From Chitinophaga sp. YR573 (GTDB lineage Bacteria > Bacteroidota > Bacteroidia > Chitinophagales > Chitinophagaceae): a stretch of 64,000 nt of DNA. Below, one piece after another: positions 26,901 to 30,424 of the stretch (the first letter of the stretch is position 1; every line of letters begins with the position of its first letter). The stretch lies in contig NZ_FOJF01000001.1 in assembly GCF_900110995.1 (NCBI RefSeq), positions 1-64,000 on the forward strand. Reading direction: 5' to 3'. A program made the translations under genes and the position numbers. The notes under the pieces are model-generated. The model did no database searches and had not been told where the DNA came from. It saw only the letters and a program-made list of their open reading frames with translations.

Positions 26901-27665
26901 TATGATCTGGTTACGTTCCTGCGGTGACAACAGAGGGATCGTATTTACCGGGATGTTCGTATGTGCTTCCAGGTTGCATATGCAGTTTCGCCAATTTTCA
27001 AGAAAATGTTCTGCTACCAGTTTCTCTGTAAATCCAGCTGCAAATGTTATGCTTGCAGTGAATACACCATCCTCATTTTTGTCGAGATGTAACTGGAAGT
27101 TACTTTTCATTGTATTGTACTCCCTGGCTGCAGTATAGAGAAATCCAAAAGGTGTAACATCTTCGAACCTGCGTCCGTCCAGACGTTTCTCCAGTGAGGC
27201 CGGATCGTAAATGATGTAGTTATAAACCTGTTGTACTTCTGTTTTAACATTCTGCAGGAATTGTTTCAATGTGAGATCTCTTTCTACGGGGAGATCGAAC
27301 AATACTGAATTACTGGTGTAATGTCCGTTTCTTTCGAAATGATCCACAGAAAATACTGTCGTATTGTTATATGGAAAATATCGCTTCAACAACAGTGCGT
27401 ATATCGCCAGGGCGACGGTATATTCTGATAAGTATTTACCAGCAGTGATTTTGCTGAAATACGTTATATCCACATCCCGGAAGGATATTCCGGTGGTATA
27501 AAAGACAGTGTCGGAGCCGGTTCCCGCAACAACGGTTTTTTCTTTCAGCTTATGCGCCCAGAAGTCTTCGGCTAATGCATGCTGTATATTGTCAATCATT
27601 TTACTTTCAACTTGAATATTATTGGAAATACGACTGGCTATATGCTTCCGTTTTACAGAATGCAC
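5928..27665 (-). CDS. Five-module nonribosomal peptide synthetase, 7245 aa
   Basis: The approximate domain order is as follows. Module 1: half-C (1-250), A1 (core 412), T1 (Ser 798). Module 2: C2 (HHIIADG 978), A2 (1452), T2 (1838), E2 (2021). Module 3: C3 (HHMISDG 2490), A3 (2966), T3 (3352), E3 (3530). Module 4: C4 (YHIILDG 4000), A4 (4474), T4 (4861), E4 (5036). Module 5: C5 (YHIILDG 5505), A5 (5983) split by a monooxygenase (6062-6401), T5 (6732). A terminal C6 (HHVISDP 6918) and a basic helical tail follow. Codes read by eye are DASTIAAVCK (Tyr-like), DLTKIGHIGK (Asp), DVWHLSLVDK (Ser), DASTIAAVCK (Tyr-like) and DILQLGMIWK (Gly). The T domains before the E domains carry GGDS, and the C domains after them are DCL-like, so residues 2-4 should be D-configured. 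There is no thioesterase; the chain passes to the next synthetase. The start shown is GTG; the ATG at 27599 is an equally plausible start. Confidence 0.97.
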   Translation of the reverse strand: MHSVKRKHIASRISNNIQVESKMIDNIQHALAEDFWAHKLKEKTVVAGTGSDTVFYTTGISFRDVDITYFSKITAGKYLSEYTVALAIYALLLKRYFPYNNTTVFSVDHFERNGHYTSNSVLFDLPVERDLTLKQFLQNVKTEVQQVYNYIIYDPASLEKRLDGRRFEDVTPFGFLYTAAREYNTMKSNFQLHLDKNEDGVFTASITFAAGFTEKLVAEHFLENWRNCICNLEAHTNIPVNTIPLLSPQERNQIIYDFNDTKRIFPVDRTIKDMFEARVVADPYAVALVYENNTMSYDMLNREANRLANYILSHHTIRPDEVIGILLPKSDRALIAILAVLKMGAAWLPIDPQYPEDRIQYIIRNSSLNILIGEYPETNVTIINPDRQTISEQPDTNPGIQVAPDQLAYVIYTSGSTGHPKGVMVAHHSSVNMSVDQIRIFNITNQDKVVWFASISFDATVSEIMMALYSGATLLIPGDQVLKDRKAFADFISTNKATVVTLPPSYLDLLDNTDLAGIRCIISAGEAAHTARAVQLSERMEYYNAYGPTECAVCVSTYRVTPDDANRIAIPIGKPIANLAVYILDDDLQPVPVGVEGRLFVSGIGVAKGYLNNPELTAQKFVPDVFSIGDPMYDTGDIAKWLPDGNIGFIGRKDEQVKIRGYRIEPGEIEQAMLALPIDILQTAVAVKEMNKEKILVAYYVSSGNINKVQIREELSKVLPAHMLPSFFVRLSKLPVTPNGKVDRKVLPDVGQEDAIRRLYVSPRNSLEQQLVSIWQNILGVTDIGITDDFFDLGGNSLLINRVAATLRNDLNADVPVKELFARTTIADLAKFISERDSSMAVFSITKKERPELIPVSFSQERLWLIDQIEGSLHYHLPVVVRLQGPFEPVLLEQAFLAVINRHEVLRSGIRQKEDKVYQYITQPGWLNLQVTEEYTGSVQDFITAISQQPFDLSSGALLRACLIKQAPSAYLLVLVMHHIIADGWSMPILVKELMELYQAAKEGRPPALPELKIQYADYAIWQREYITGAVLESKLRYWEERLQDLVPLEVPTDFPRPAIRSTRGKEYTFKTAIGLTRELKDLSRQEGVTLFMLLLGVFKLLLYKYTGQQDISVGTPVANRGQKEIEPLIGFFVNTLVLRSDLGGDPSFTELLARIKQTALDAYAHQDVPFEKVVDRVEKERRLNQTPLFQVLFALQNNENITATQIGEVDFAVEHYEQQFARFDLSVNITEQASGLQIHIQYCSDLFLPQTIISLASHFEKLLAAVVVTPEKKISQLSMLSAEEERWLLNTGNRSTVNYPRDKHFTAIFDEQVQRTPDAIAIIFEGKSITFYELQQCSDQLAGYLHSVGVSQGDLVLLCLDGGLEHTITGILGILKAGAAYVPVDPDYPKERISYLLKDTKALVAVTNKACQVLKGFDTLCLVEIDTDDDWSAFHKPVLSQSPEDLMYVIYTSGSTGQPKGVLISSGNILDYVYGLFAHTGITACRSFGLMSTIATDLGNTVLFSAMLSGGTLHMFTKNNLTSAAYLHGYFRENIVDCIKIVPSLWNSLGYEDKLLLPARMIIFGGEVLTGRMMQAIRAARPELEVINHYGPTETTIGKLLYQTEPQQEYHTVPIGQPFSNSTIYIVDRDGALCPVGVSGELLIGGEGVAKGYLNRPDLTAEKFIVDYFDPHNKGRLYRTGDRVKKLPDGNIRFIGRIDDQVKIRGYRVEPAEITAILNSSGKVKQGIVVVKEERLIAYIVPDESYEKEVLLDFLRERLPTYMVPAIVMEITALPLTSNGKVDKKALPAPDFSVRTSNSYVAPGNETEQILADIWQELLHIPHIGIHDNFFELGGDSIISIQVVSRANRHGLTLQPQHIFECQTIAGLSLKLKQHSILTAGEQEILKGKAGLAPIQHRFLDIDYPGRSHYNQSQLLTIPKYISASHIATAVNTLILHHDALRFCYRYEEGNWSQEYGEQTEIFFEEQLQQTTPDKLEELISSTCRHYQQSLNIEKGILIKTVLLHMPDHDDHNRLFIVIHHLAVDGVSWRILLEQLNSLLKNLETSPGRKTNSYREWTSALTVYAQNPVVVDQLPYWQSVTAAYKALPVDIKGSDNLITTAAERHTHRVELSSILTTSLLHEIHHAYGTEINDVLLSALALTLQEQMGMSRVVIGLEGHGRQSIPGITDITGTVGWFTNIYPVLLETQENITPTDLLSSIKEQLRSIPQKGIGYGLLKYLHQADTLTGTHWDLVFNYLGQLDNVVSGDALIGPATGNTADNIGASFPFTGKLDVNSIVSNGRLQVDWNYAPAQYTPDTISSLANAFIDTLTTLITHCKACELRTYTPSDFGLAPEVGYKELSAYLSARTRDKITAIYPLSTLQQGMLFHHLYSDNGKAYKEQLRLDFPEGLDIVAFRQTWDYLLQQHTILRSSIVTNVFSIPVQCVHEMVTLPFEIIDYSEYGPEEQNARFAGFLETDMQRPFNISEAPLMRLTLVKMGNTTYKMVWTHHHMISDGWSNAVLVAEFLQAYNAFANGKLPAVSPVDHYADYLRYVNSLDKQEAAGFWKSYMDGFTGNTFLPFTGNIPDQTRNKTDANIQHRHLRINADMIGHARLYCQQQQITMNTLVQGVWALLLNRYTGNMDVNFGVVVSGRPADLPGAEHKVGLYINNLPLRCQIDEGANMNDWLKQVQKEHNNARTYQYTGLSEIKRLIGSRGDLFDSILVFENYPDLLDESTAQLLKIDNIAVAEQTNYLLTIIAVDRAEALHFDFSYNSDLLEPWYVDLISAHFERTLTQIVTVPGIKLKDIDILSLAEKNLLTWEFNNTGRNYPRHKTIIDLFEQQVINTPEKIAVLFEENSLTYHRLDEKANALAHYLQKQGIKTGDLIAVCMERSLDMMITLLGIQKAGGAYVPVDPEYPVDRIRYILEDTAAKIIMTDRYSLQKLASLENQHCIKIDAGDHIIELESTQQPYRILTETDPAYVIYTSGSTGKPKGVINEHAGVVNRLLWAQEYFQLNGEDVILQKTTFSFDVSVWELFWPLIAGAGIVFARPGGHRDNTYLKNVIEKNHVTTVHFVPSMLGVFLPDVRKGDCSSLKRVLCSGEALKRNHISMFHEKLPDIPLFNLYGPTEAAVDVTCWEVPAKADNVLIGKPVANTALYILNPQGQLQPVGVTGELYIGGIQVARGYLNRPELSAERFITNAAGTRLYKTGDLAKWLPDGNIEYQGRIDQQVKLRGYRIELDEIIAVLNGYPGIATATVVLKEDVQENKRLVAYIVPVDTFDRQAVVDYLKSLLPEYMVPSVFMTLPALPLTSNGKIDNAALPEPDNDGLHTKDYVAPRNETESLLANIWQELLHVGKVGIYDNFFELGGDSIISIQVVSRVAKEQLTLRPQDIFEYQTIAGLAHRLSDNRPIASQEIPEGEALLLPIQQWFLETPYSVPAHFNQSHLLKIDKHIIAEHLSIAVKAIVAHHDALRFRYLLQADGSWKQEYGAVAGKLHIEDLRSEAATTITEICNKYQKSIDLAAGELIRLVLIQMPGHFNHNRLLIVVHHLAVDGVSWRILFDHLQTCLSALQQEIPLPVWTKGSSYSDWGKALKEHAMRSDVVSRQSYWKAVGAAYTPLPADSPDQQGTSASRITHNTRLDKDETRSLLQEVNQAYNTEINDVLLAALAHTLYSFTGRLQTVVAVEGHGRGDLNGTDVSNLVGWCTSLYPVALKATANDSLADLLCETKEQLRQIPGKRLEYGLLRYLHPDADIRKAMADVRWDILFNYLGQVDNILHDNALLLPADENTGESVDAAYPLPAKLSISCLVKDGQLQVNWSYAAQQFHKTTIEKIADDFNSCLLNLIAHTRQQTNKIYTPFDFGLAPEVGFQELQTYLAANSSVTEVYRLSPLQRAMLFHYLYEGSESYKEQIQFDLPDGIDIPAFKTAWDVLFKKHTVLRSSFLVDTFKVPVQCVHENISWPFILLDFSALPAEERQSGLTAFLNEDFKQGFNLEVPPLMRITLIKLSDVAYKMVWTYYHIILDGWSNAVLMTEFLTAYEACLKGQALSEDREDKYSDYLRYMARTNQYEAERHWKNYLQGVTGKTLLPFVTNVSEQMRNKGEGETAHQFLLIPGTRTNLIKQYCQQQQITVNTFVQGIWALLLSRYTGRNDIMYGVVVSGRPAELERSEQRVGLYINNLPLHTVLPHDQPVADWLKKIQKEQTDIRQFQYTTITEIQEWLQQKGELFDSVVVFDNYPKAVYDEGQHPLKVGNMHIEERRNYLLSLSVSMTDVLDIDFAYNKVLLPAEHVIRMKGHFDTVITQLIANAGIRLKDVSMLTSIEEQQLLEDFNNTKTYFPDDKTIVDIFEAQVIATPHHPALVFKDETITYKELDERANRLAWFLRDTYGLKADDLVGIMMDRSPWAVIAVLGILKAGAAYVPVDINYPEDRKSFIIRDTGMKALLMESVSMFGNLSFDLPMVFVDIQYDDFNMPEDYRRDYTISPGDLAYVIYTSGSTGIPKGVMIEHTSNVNMSIDQIRKFGITEKDRVLQFAAMSFDAAVSELFMAFYCGAALVLVEESVIADSNRFITYIRDRKVTVATFPPVYLRTLDRGSMDFMRVIITAGESAVTADALHYAGIGDYFNAYGPTECAVCVSVYKVHPGDASGRQIPVGRPLSNMRVYITDDHLNLLPLGVEGNLYVSGTGLARGYLNRPDLTAEKFVADPFSSSPAERLYKTGDIAYWLPDGNLVFAGRIDDQVKIRGYRIELDEVALALNECDSVNQAAVIAREDGAGNKRLIAYIVPKDSFDKEEIMEWMKNKLPDYMVPALIIPLTEFPLTTSGKIDRKNLPDPDVSTLAKNEFVAPRNEIEQQLSDIWKQLLHVGNIGIHDNFFDLGGDSIISIQVVSRINRLGWHIHPQDIFEYQTIQALAAKIERTQNISSAEQDILSGVARLLPIQQWFLETPYDEKSHYNQSQLLSIDKSITAVQIETALNALLVHHDALRFTYNLEDGNWIQEYDKGDAIFETVELTEEINTVCNAAQHSLRISGGPLMKVILMHTSDAEKYNRLFLVIHHLVIDGVSWRILLEHLRILIEDGNATPGIKTSSFRQWADTLYNYAQDIAVTSQLPFWQQVTASYSPIQIDKPENADKQATAGERSVHTVTLDSTLTRYLLTEANNAYNTEINDMLLSALVLTLHRVFGLEKWVIGMENHGREYLSHNIDLSNTVGWFTNLYPVLLTIDTDSSIADLLRTVKEQLRTIPQKGLGYGLLRYMNAKDELAGAAWDVLFNYLGQTDNILEDHPFLHPATERPGDNIGSSWPYNTRLDINCMVVGGELTLNWSYSQLHFFPITIEKLASDFVSNLTGIITHCCNNGERQFTPSDYGLAPEVGYRELSRFFAVKGRQSITDIYRLSPLQKGMLFHHLYDTDGNAYVEQLQVELPGELNVPAFKAAWENMLAHHTILRSSFIADELMVPVQCVHDKVELPFEVLDYTGLAADQKQTALYDFLEADRRRGFDFKVPPLMRITLIRTSPEHYTMVWTHYHIILDGWSNAALIATFLKVYAAYAVGAAPLPREEDRYADYIRYIGKMNIHEAEQFWKSYMSGFHEKTLLPFVGNISEIDRNKGDGKVDHLSLDIADDLAKEIRHYCQQGQITVNTLIQGVWAILLSHYTGREQVCFGAVVSGRPSDMDNAEQRIGLYINNLPLHIVLEAQQEITGWLRNIQKEHTEARRYQYTALNEIQSWIGIKGDLFDSIIIFENYPKITLTEEEKLLNTGKLVLKEQNNYLFTIMVQEQDGTLKFDFSFNSTLLNSFYAAMIRDHFEQVLMQLIHKPTATIADISLLTPNERDRLLYGFNDTLTDYPADSTVVSQFAAQVHRTPYNTAIVFEEESLTYQELDERTNQLAHFLISKGIGKGDLVAICIERSAEIMVALLGILKTGAAYIPIDPVYPVDRISYMLLDADIRCVLVKENTKTIVPPEYKDGIVCLDDQEIMRSLEEQDKSIPAISLPQETLAYVIYTSGSTGRPKGVMITHGNLINFFEGLDQRFTTTDRQETWLAVTSISFDISGLELFWTITRGNKVILLPDRPGQVKEAAEMDFSLFYFAAREAVTTENKFRLLLEGAKFADNNGLSAVWIPERHFHNFGDQFPNPSVAAAAVAAITRNIRIRSGSVVLPLHDPIRVAEEWSMVDNISEGRVEMSVASGWHPNDFVFAPADHLNRHQRMREKLNVVCGLWEGNPHTRINGEGKEIDIQLHPKPVQKTLPVWVTAAGSDETFRYAGSIGANVLTHLLGKTKEELKEKIAVYRKSLEEHGFDPEKGKVALMLHTFIGNDLKQVEAVVKEPFKKYLSQSLDLLRPVVDQAGLDLEKDLDTILEIGFHRYFSTSGLFGTPESCMAGIRDLSAIGVNEIACLIDFGIDTDTTLAHLPQLKKLQELIKQTTAQQQLMTARLGKEWSPAELIRRHQVTHMQCTPSFAQELLVTGEGQQALQQLQTLLIGGEVLPAPLVKDLFRYYKKPLYNMYGPTETTIWSAIKTVVSHEDITIGTPIANTKLYVLNQRKELMPLGVAGELYIGGDGVAKGYLNRKELSAERFIDNPFIPGEKIYRTGDLAKWRQNGEMECLGRIDDQVKINGHRIETGEIETVMHEWPGIAQCVVAPKEDPDGNKQLVGYIVTAGVSINKEALRDYLKAKLPAYMVPAFLMMLEQLPLTPNGKVDRRALPGISGEYSVGHHVAPRNPVEEQLTEIWTSLLKKEKISISDSFFDLGGNSLRGIQTIAAISNEMKMSVSIKDLFENPTIEKLALLLAERGRTEKDRLVHAPVTTYYPLTEIQKVFWLASQHAEISKTYNTTIAWQLTGSLDPDRLQTAFKTLIVRHDILGAIIGYDKQGEPVFIPGTADAGFRFIDRSNNPASLRDVLDLYEQERGISFDFAKEALLRFTLIRNNDTEYFILFNTHHVISDPVSLQVVFKELMELYEDITTLPAPLFTFKDYAWSLLQQDKEEDRRNTALFWKNYLSGRTALVKLPGLIQTASDNHKAKVVSLRIDEPQTLESLRMYNRLHQSTMFVMLMSLVKTLLYLETGQDDISFGCPINTRDRQELTDMIGLFLNTIIIRTVITPDPDFTDVYRNVKTSSVNALAHSKFPFLKLAALENENGNGERRGFNVGFNLNPTQLMENIHSAGLEFKALQVEEHVVKADWWFDIAEHDSAVSINISYRKDNFDEKYMIGLVEKLGYLIKYVIASPHEKLNVIKELITADMEKDREEKIRMLKSQNLKKLKKQLD
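8463..9482 (-). other. Luciferase-like flavin monooxygenase domain inserted in adenylation domain A5
   Basis: About 340 residues (6062-6401 of the large synthetase) interrupt A5 after its A4 motif (FDISGLELFW) and before its A5 motif (NMYGPTETT). The insert begins MDFSLFYFAAREA and contains WIPERHFH and ASGWHPNDF. These features are typical of the bacterial-luciferase-like family found in natural product synthetases (the MupA/Atu3671 type). Such domains use reduced flavin and oxygen. A comparable insertion is described in the glycine module MtaG of myxothiazol synthesis, where it is proposed to oxidise the alpha-carbon. The host A domain here also reads as glycine-specific. The reaction in this pathway is not known. 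Confidence 0.9.
26916..27665 (-). other. Truncated N-terminal half of a condensation domain
   Basis: The large synthetase opens with only the C-terminal lobe of a condensation domain. The FW of the lobe junction (DFWAHKL) comes at about residue 35, and no HHxxxDG lobe precedes it. The half domain runs directly into A1. The gap upstream is short and is followed by the antiterminator gene, so no missing lobe is encoded next door. It is likely a vestigial or docking element on the loading module, which suggests that Tyr starts the chain without an acyl cap. That last point is an inference. Confidence 0.7.
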
Positions 27666-27675
27666 AGCAATCTAT

Positions 27676-27702
27676 GCCATGAACGACCAGTGTTGTTCAG
27701 GC
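27676..27702 (-). promoter_or_regulatory. RNA hairpin just upstream of the synthetase start
   Basis: On the transcribed strand, TGAAC pairs with GTTCA (27680-27684 with 27695-27699). It is extended by GCC/GGC across a single bulged base, with a 10-base loop. The hairpin ends about 11 bases before the GTG start. It could limit translation initiation or serve as a pause or antitermination signal, but a chance hairpin of this size is also possible. Confidence 0.3.
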
Positions 27703-27788
27703 AACTATATTTTGTGTACTAAAAAAGGCGGTGGTAAAAATGATAAAGTGCAGTATCTACGAGGAGCGACAATTGGCATTACAAACAT

Positions 27789-28289
27789 TTAGGCAACAAT
27801 TTCCTGTGGTAGTGTTACTAGGATATTTCTCTTCAATAAATTCACTCTGATCAATATCTTTTCTTTCCCTTTTATTCCGATTACTTCTGCGGCCAGGTCC
27901 TTTAATGCCCCATGAGTGATGGTGACCTGACGACCAGGTGAGAACTGTTCGTCGGTTATCTCATAAGTTGTACGCTGACGTTCAATAAGGCGTATGTTAT
28001 TCACTACTGCTTCATTGACCTTTGCTATTTGTTTCCCAAACTTCACGTAATAAAGGAAGCCTTCTACTTTCATGACTTCATAATACTTCATTACATCATC
28101 CAGGAAAACAAAGAGATAAGAAGGGAACATTGGAACTTCAACATATCTTTTTTTTCCGCCCCAAATACGTAGTGTACAATTCATCGGTAAAAAAGATGTG
28201 ATACTCTTAAGGTCAAGGGTCGTGGCCACTTTCCGCTCATATCGTGGCCTGGTATAAACGACATACCATCCGGGAGGAAAACTGTTCAT
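27789..28289 (-). CDS. NusG-like transcription antitermination factor (UpxY/LoaP/RfaH-type)
   Basis: This 166-residue protein has an N-terminal NGN domain beginning with the typical WYVVYTRPRYERKVA. Its C-terminal KOW segment begins near residue 116 with GRQVTITHGALKD. NGN-KOW proteins bind the RNA polymerase clamp and suppress pausing and termination. Specialised paralogues (UpxY for Bacteroides capsule loci, LoaP and TaA for antibiotic clusters, RfaH) act on one long operon, which is usually adjacent. This one is the first gene of the synthetase operon, 123 bases before the 21.7-kb synthetase, on the same strand. Housekeeping nusG normally sits with secE and ribosomal genes, which are absent here. 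The likely role is to let polymerase complete this very long transcript. Confidence 0.9.
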   Translation of the reverse strand: MNSFPPGWYVVYTRPRYERKVATTLDLKSITSFLPMNCTLRIWGGKKRYVEVPMFPSYLFVFLDDVMKYYEVMKVEGFLYYVKFGKQIAKVNEAVVNNIRLIERQRTTYEITDEQFSPGRQVTITHGALKDLAAEVIGIKGKEKILIRVNLLKRNILVTLPQEIVA

Positions 28290-28772
28290 TCAAGGGTTAT
28301 TTAATAGTAAAATTTCATGAATAGGTGCTCCTTGCGGGTCAACCGGGTTGACATAGATTATTTATCTTTCCCAAATTAACGTTAGAAAATAACAGCGTAG
28401 ATTAAATATGATTGTGGCAACATTTCGAGGGCCGGGATATTCAATGGTATAGCTATCGCTACAACTAGCCTCCCTCATGTAGCAGTTGAATTTTTGTTGA
28501 ACTTCGTCCCATATTAGGTTTTATTAGGTTAACCCGAGATTCTCTGGCTGTAAATTTTGTATTAATTTTCTCAAAAAAGACGAACAAATTACGGTTAACG
28601 TTCTGTAATATAAAAACATTAAACTATTTCTCAAAAAAAAATTCACGGCCTCCTCAAATAAGTTCGAAGACGAAGCATACTTCTTCGGGTACGATTCCCT
28701 GTAAGGACTTTACTTAAGACAGCAACAACTGAATATAGCGATCAAAGGCACTCTGTGTAACAATATAAAATA
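28290..28772 (-). promoter_or_regulatory. Long untranslated leader/promoter region of the synthetase operon
   Basis: About 480 bases without a credible gene separate the antiterminator start from the upstream terminator. A promoter for the operon must lie here, but I found no exact TAnnTTTG element; TAATTTG-like sequences near 28372 and 28585 are imperfect. On the transcribed strand a stem with one bulge can form at 28462-28488 (CAACT-GC with GC-A-AGTTG, 12-base loop). A short direct repeat, ATTAGGTTTTATTAGGTT on the plus strand, lies around 28513-28530. LoaP/UpxY-type factors need a leader element to load, so this region is a candidate location. Confidence 0.45.
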
Positions 28773-28806
28773 CCCTTGTTCTTTATCCAACGGAAAAGAA
28801 CAAGGG
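28773..28806 (-). terminator. Rho-independent terminator after the bacilliredoxin gene
   Basis: A perfect 12-base-pair stem (28773-28784 with 28795-28806) encloses a 10-base loop and is followed on the minus strand by TATTTTATATT. It lies 40 bases past the stop of the bacilliredoxin gene and separates that gene from the synthetase operon leader. Confidence 0.8.
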
Positions 28807-28845
28807 GCAATTTGTATAATAAATAATTTTACTATATGCCAGGAT

Positions 28846-29259
28846 TTAACAATATTCCTCAAATATGGAAACTAAATCAGCTGCAAGCGCACGTGCATCA
28901 CGCCCTTCTATTCTGTGCTTGGGGATAAAGTAAACCAACTCATTATCTTTAAAAAGGGCAATGGAAGGAGATGACGGTGGAATATCTGCTATGTGTGAAC
29001 GAAATCGGGCTGTTGCCTCTAAATCCTGCCCTGCAAATATAGTGGCAATCCTATCAGGTTTTTTTTCCTGCTCCAACGCAATCCTGACTCCCGGGCGAGC
29101 CATACCGGCAGCACAACCACAAACACTATTGATTACTATTAAAGTAGTACCTGACATTTTCATTATAGTATCGACATCTTCGGGCTTCAGTAGTTCCTGA
29201 ACACCTAAGCTTGTCAATTCTTCCCTAAAGGGTTTTATTAATAGAGGTGAATACGGCAT
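28846..29259 (-). CDS. Bacilliredoxin, BrxA/BrxB (YphP/YqiW) family
   Basis: This 137-residue protein has the family length and the diagnostic CGC motif (Cys47 and Cys49 in NSVCGCAAGMARPG). Family members are thioredoxin-fold proteins that remove bacillithiol from mixed disulfides on cytosolic proteins, and many Bacteroidota carry one. It stands alone between a terminator and a 220-base divergent intergenic region in which I saw no clear signal. The start ATG gives the conserved N-terminus MPYSP. The family call is secure. That the host makes bacillithiol is an inference. Confidence 0.92.
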   Translation of the reverse strand: MPYSPLLIKPFREELTSLGVQELLKPEDVDTIMKMSGTTLIVINSVCGCAAGMARPGVRIALEQEKKPDRIATIFAGQDLEATARFRSHIADIPPSSPSIALFKDNELVYFIPKHRIEGRDARALAADLVSIFEEYC

Positions 29260-29479
29260 GATTTTTTTTTTGAGGGTAAGAAAATTGGTTAGAATTAAAT
29301 CAAAAATCGCCTTTTTGTATCAGAAAAACAGTTAACTACAAGTTAATGATTTTACGATTTATGATTGACCTCAAGCTTTATATAAAATGCTATCAGACGG
29401 CCGGTTTAGAATCCTTCTTTGAATCTATTATATTACATTCACATAGTGATCCTTATTCAAATTAAAATGGGGCAACGTT

Positions 29480-29896
29480 ATGGAAAATCATACTATTATT
29501 TTAGCACCCATGTTATATCTCAAAGACCTGGCCAGCGCTATTGACTTTTACAAAAATGCATTTGATGCCATTGAACAATGGCATGTGAGTAATCCGGACG
29601 GTAGTATACATGTTGCAGAAATGACCATTGGAACTGCATTATTCCGCATGCATGAAGAAGTAGGCAGAGATAACAATCTCAGTCCTGAAACAGTGGAAGG
29701 TACTACAGTTGTCATGGGGTTATTGGTTCCTGATCCGGATGCAGTTGCTGCAAAAGCGGAAGCCGCTGGTGGTACTGTACTAAATCCCGTAAGGGATTAT
29801 GAATATGGCTACCGGCAGGGTACAGTAAAAGACCCCTTTGGGCATCACTGGTTAATTGAAAAGAAATCGGCCTTGCCACCATTAGGGTCACAATAA
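29480..29896 (+). CDS. VOC (glyoxalase/PhnB-like) family protein
   Basis: This 138-residue protein has the paired beta-alpha-beta-beta-beta layout of the vicinal oxygen chelate superfamily. The N-terminal half has YLKDLASAIDFYKNAF and the C-terminal end has VKDPFGHHWLIE, typical of the PhnB/YdcE-like 'glyoxalase' group. Many members of this group have no assigned substrate and some confer resistance by sequestration. His44 (HVAE) and the Glu of WLIE are possible metal ligands. The gene is followed 47 bases later by the cytosine deaminase gene on the same strand and may share its transcript. The exact function is unknown. Confidence 0.85.
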   Translation: MENHTIILAPMLYLKDLASAIDFYKNAFDAIEQWHVSNPDGSIHVAEMTIGTALFRMHEEVGRDNNLSPETVEGTTVVMGLLVPDPDAVAAKAEAAGGTVLNPVRDYEYGYRQGTVKDPFGHHWLIEKKSALPPLGSQ

Positions 29897-29943
29897 AAGG
29901 TTGTACTATATTTTCCTGTTATTCTAAACTAAAGTTTAATGTT

Positions 29944-30381
29944 ATGAGTAATTTTATGATGGCCGCCATAGAAGAGGCATTAAAGGGTCTTGATGAAGGT
30001 GGTATTCCTATAGGATCTGTACTGGTACATAAGAACAATATTATTGGGCGCGGGCATAATCGAAGGGTACAAAAAAATAGTGTTATCCTTCATGCGGAAA
30101 TGGACGCGCTCGAAAATGCAGGCAGGCTTACAGCCGCTACTTACAAGGACTGTATATTATATACAACATTATCCCCCTGCCCTATGTGTTCTGGCGCCAT
30201 ATTGCTATATGGTATCCCAAAGATCGTGATCGGTGAAAATCAAACATTCATGGGCTCAGAAAGTCTGCTTAAAGCAAACAATCTGGAAGTGATCGTAGAA
30301 AATAACAGGGAATGTATTGAGATGATGCAACAGTTCATTCTGAAACATCCGGATCTTTGGAATGAGGATATTGGTAAATAA
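29944..30381 (+). CDS. Cytosine deaminase, fungal Fcy1-like
   Basis: This 145-residue zinc deaminase has His50 and Glu52 in HAEMDALEN and Cys79 and Cys82 in SPCPMC. It converts cytosine, and possibly 5-methylcytosine or related bases, to uracil plus ammonia in the cytosol. From memory of yeast Fcy1, many segments match closely: GGIPIG, GRGHN, LYTTLSPC, LLYGIPKIVIGEN, and the C-terminal WNEDIG, which in yeast supplies Trp and Asp to the active-site lid. Bacterial CodA is an unrelated amidohydrolase, and TadA-type tRNA deaminases have a different C-terminus. Cytosine deaminase is therefore the preferred call, with a generic nucleoside deaminase as the fallback. Confidence 0.85.
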   Translation: MSNFMMAAIEEALKGLDEGGIPIGSVLVHKNNIIGRGHNRRVQKNSVILHAEMDALENAGRLTAATYKDCILYTTLSPCPMCSGAILLYGIPKIVIGENQTFMGSESLLKANNLEVIVENNRECIEMMQQFILKHPDLWNEDIGK

Positions 30382-30424
30382 ACTGTTTTAACGATCGAAT
30401 CATTTTTTTATAATAAAATGTATC

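Noticed and set aside
1..28772. CRISPR, transposon or integration signals around the synthetase operon
   Set aside because: No transposase, integrase, tRNA or terminal repeats were seen, and module-to-module similarity explains the repeated segments.
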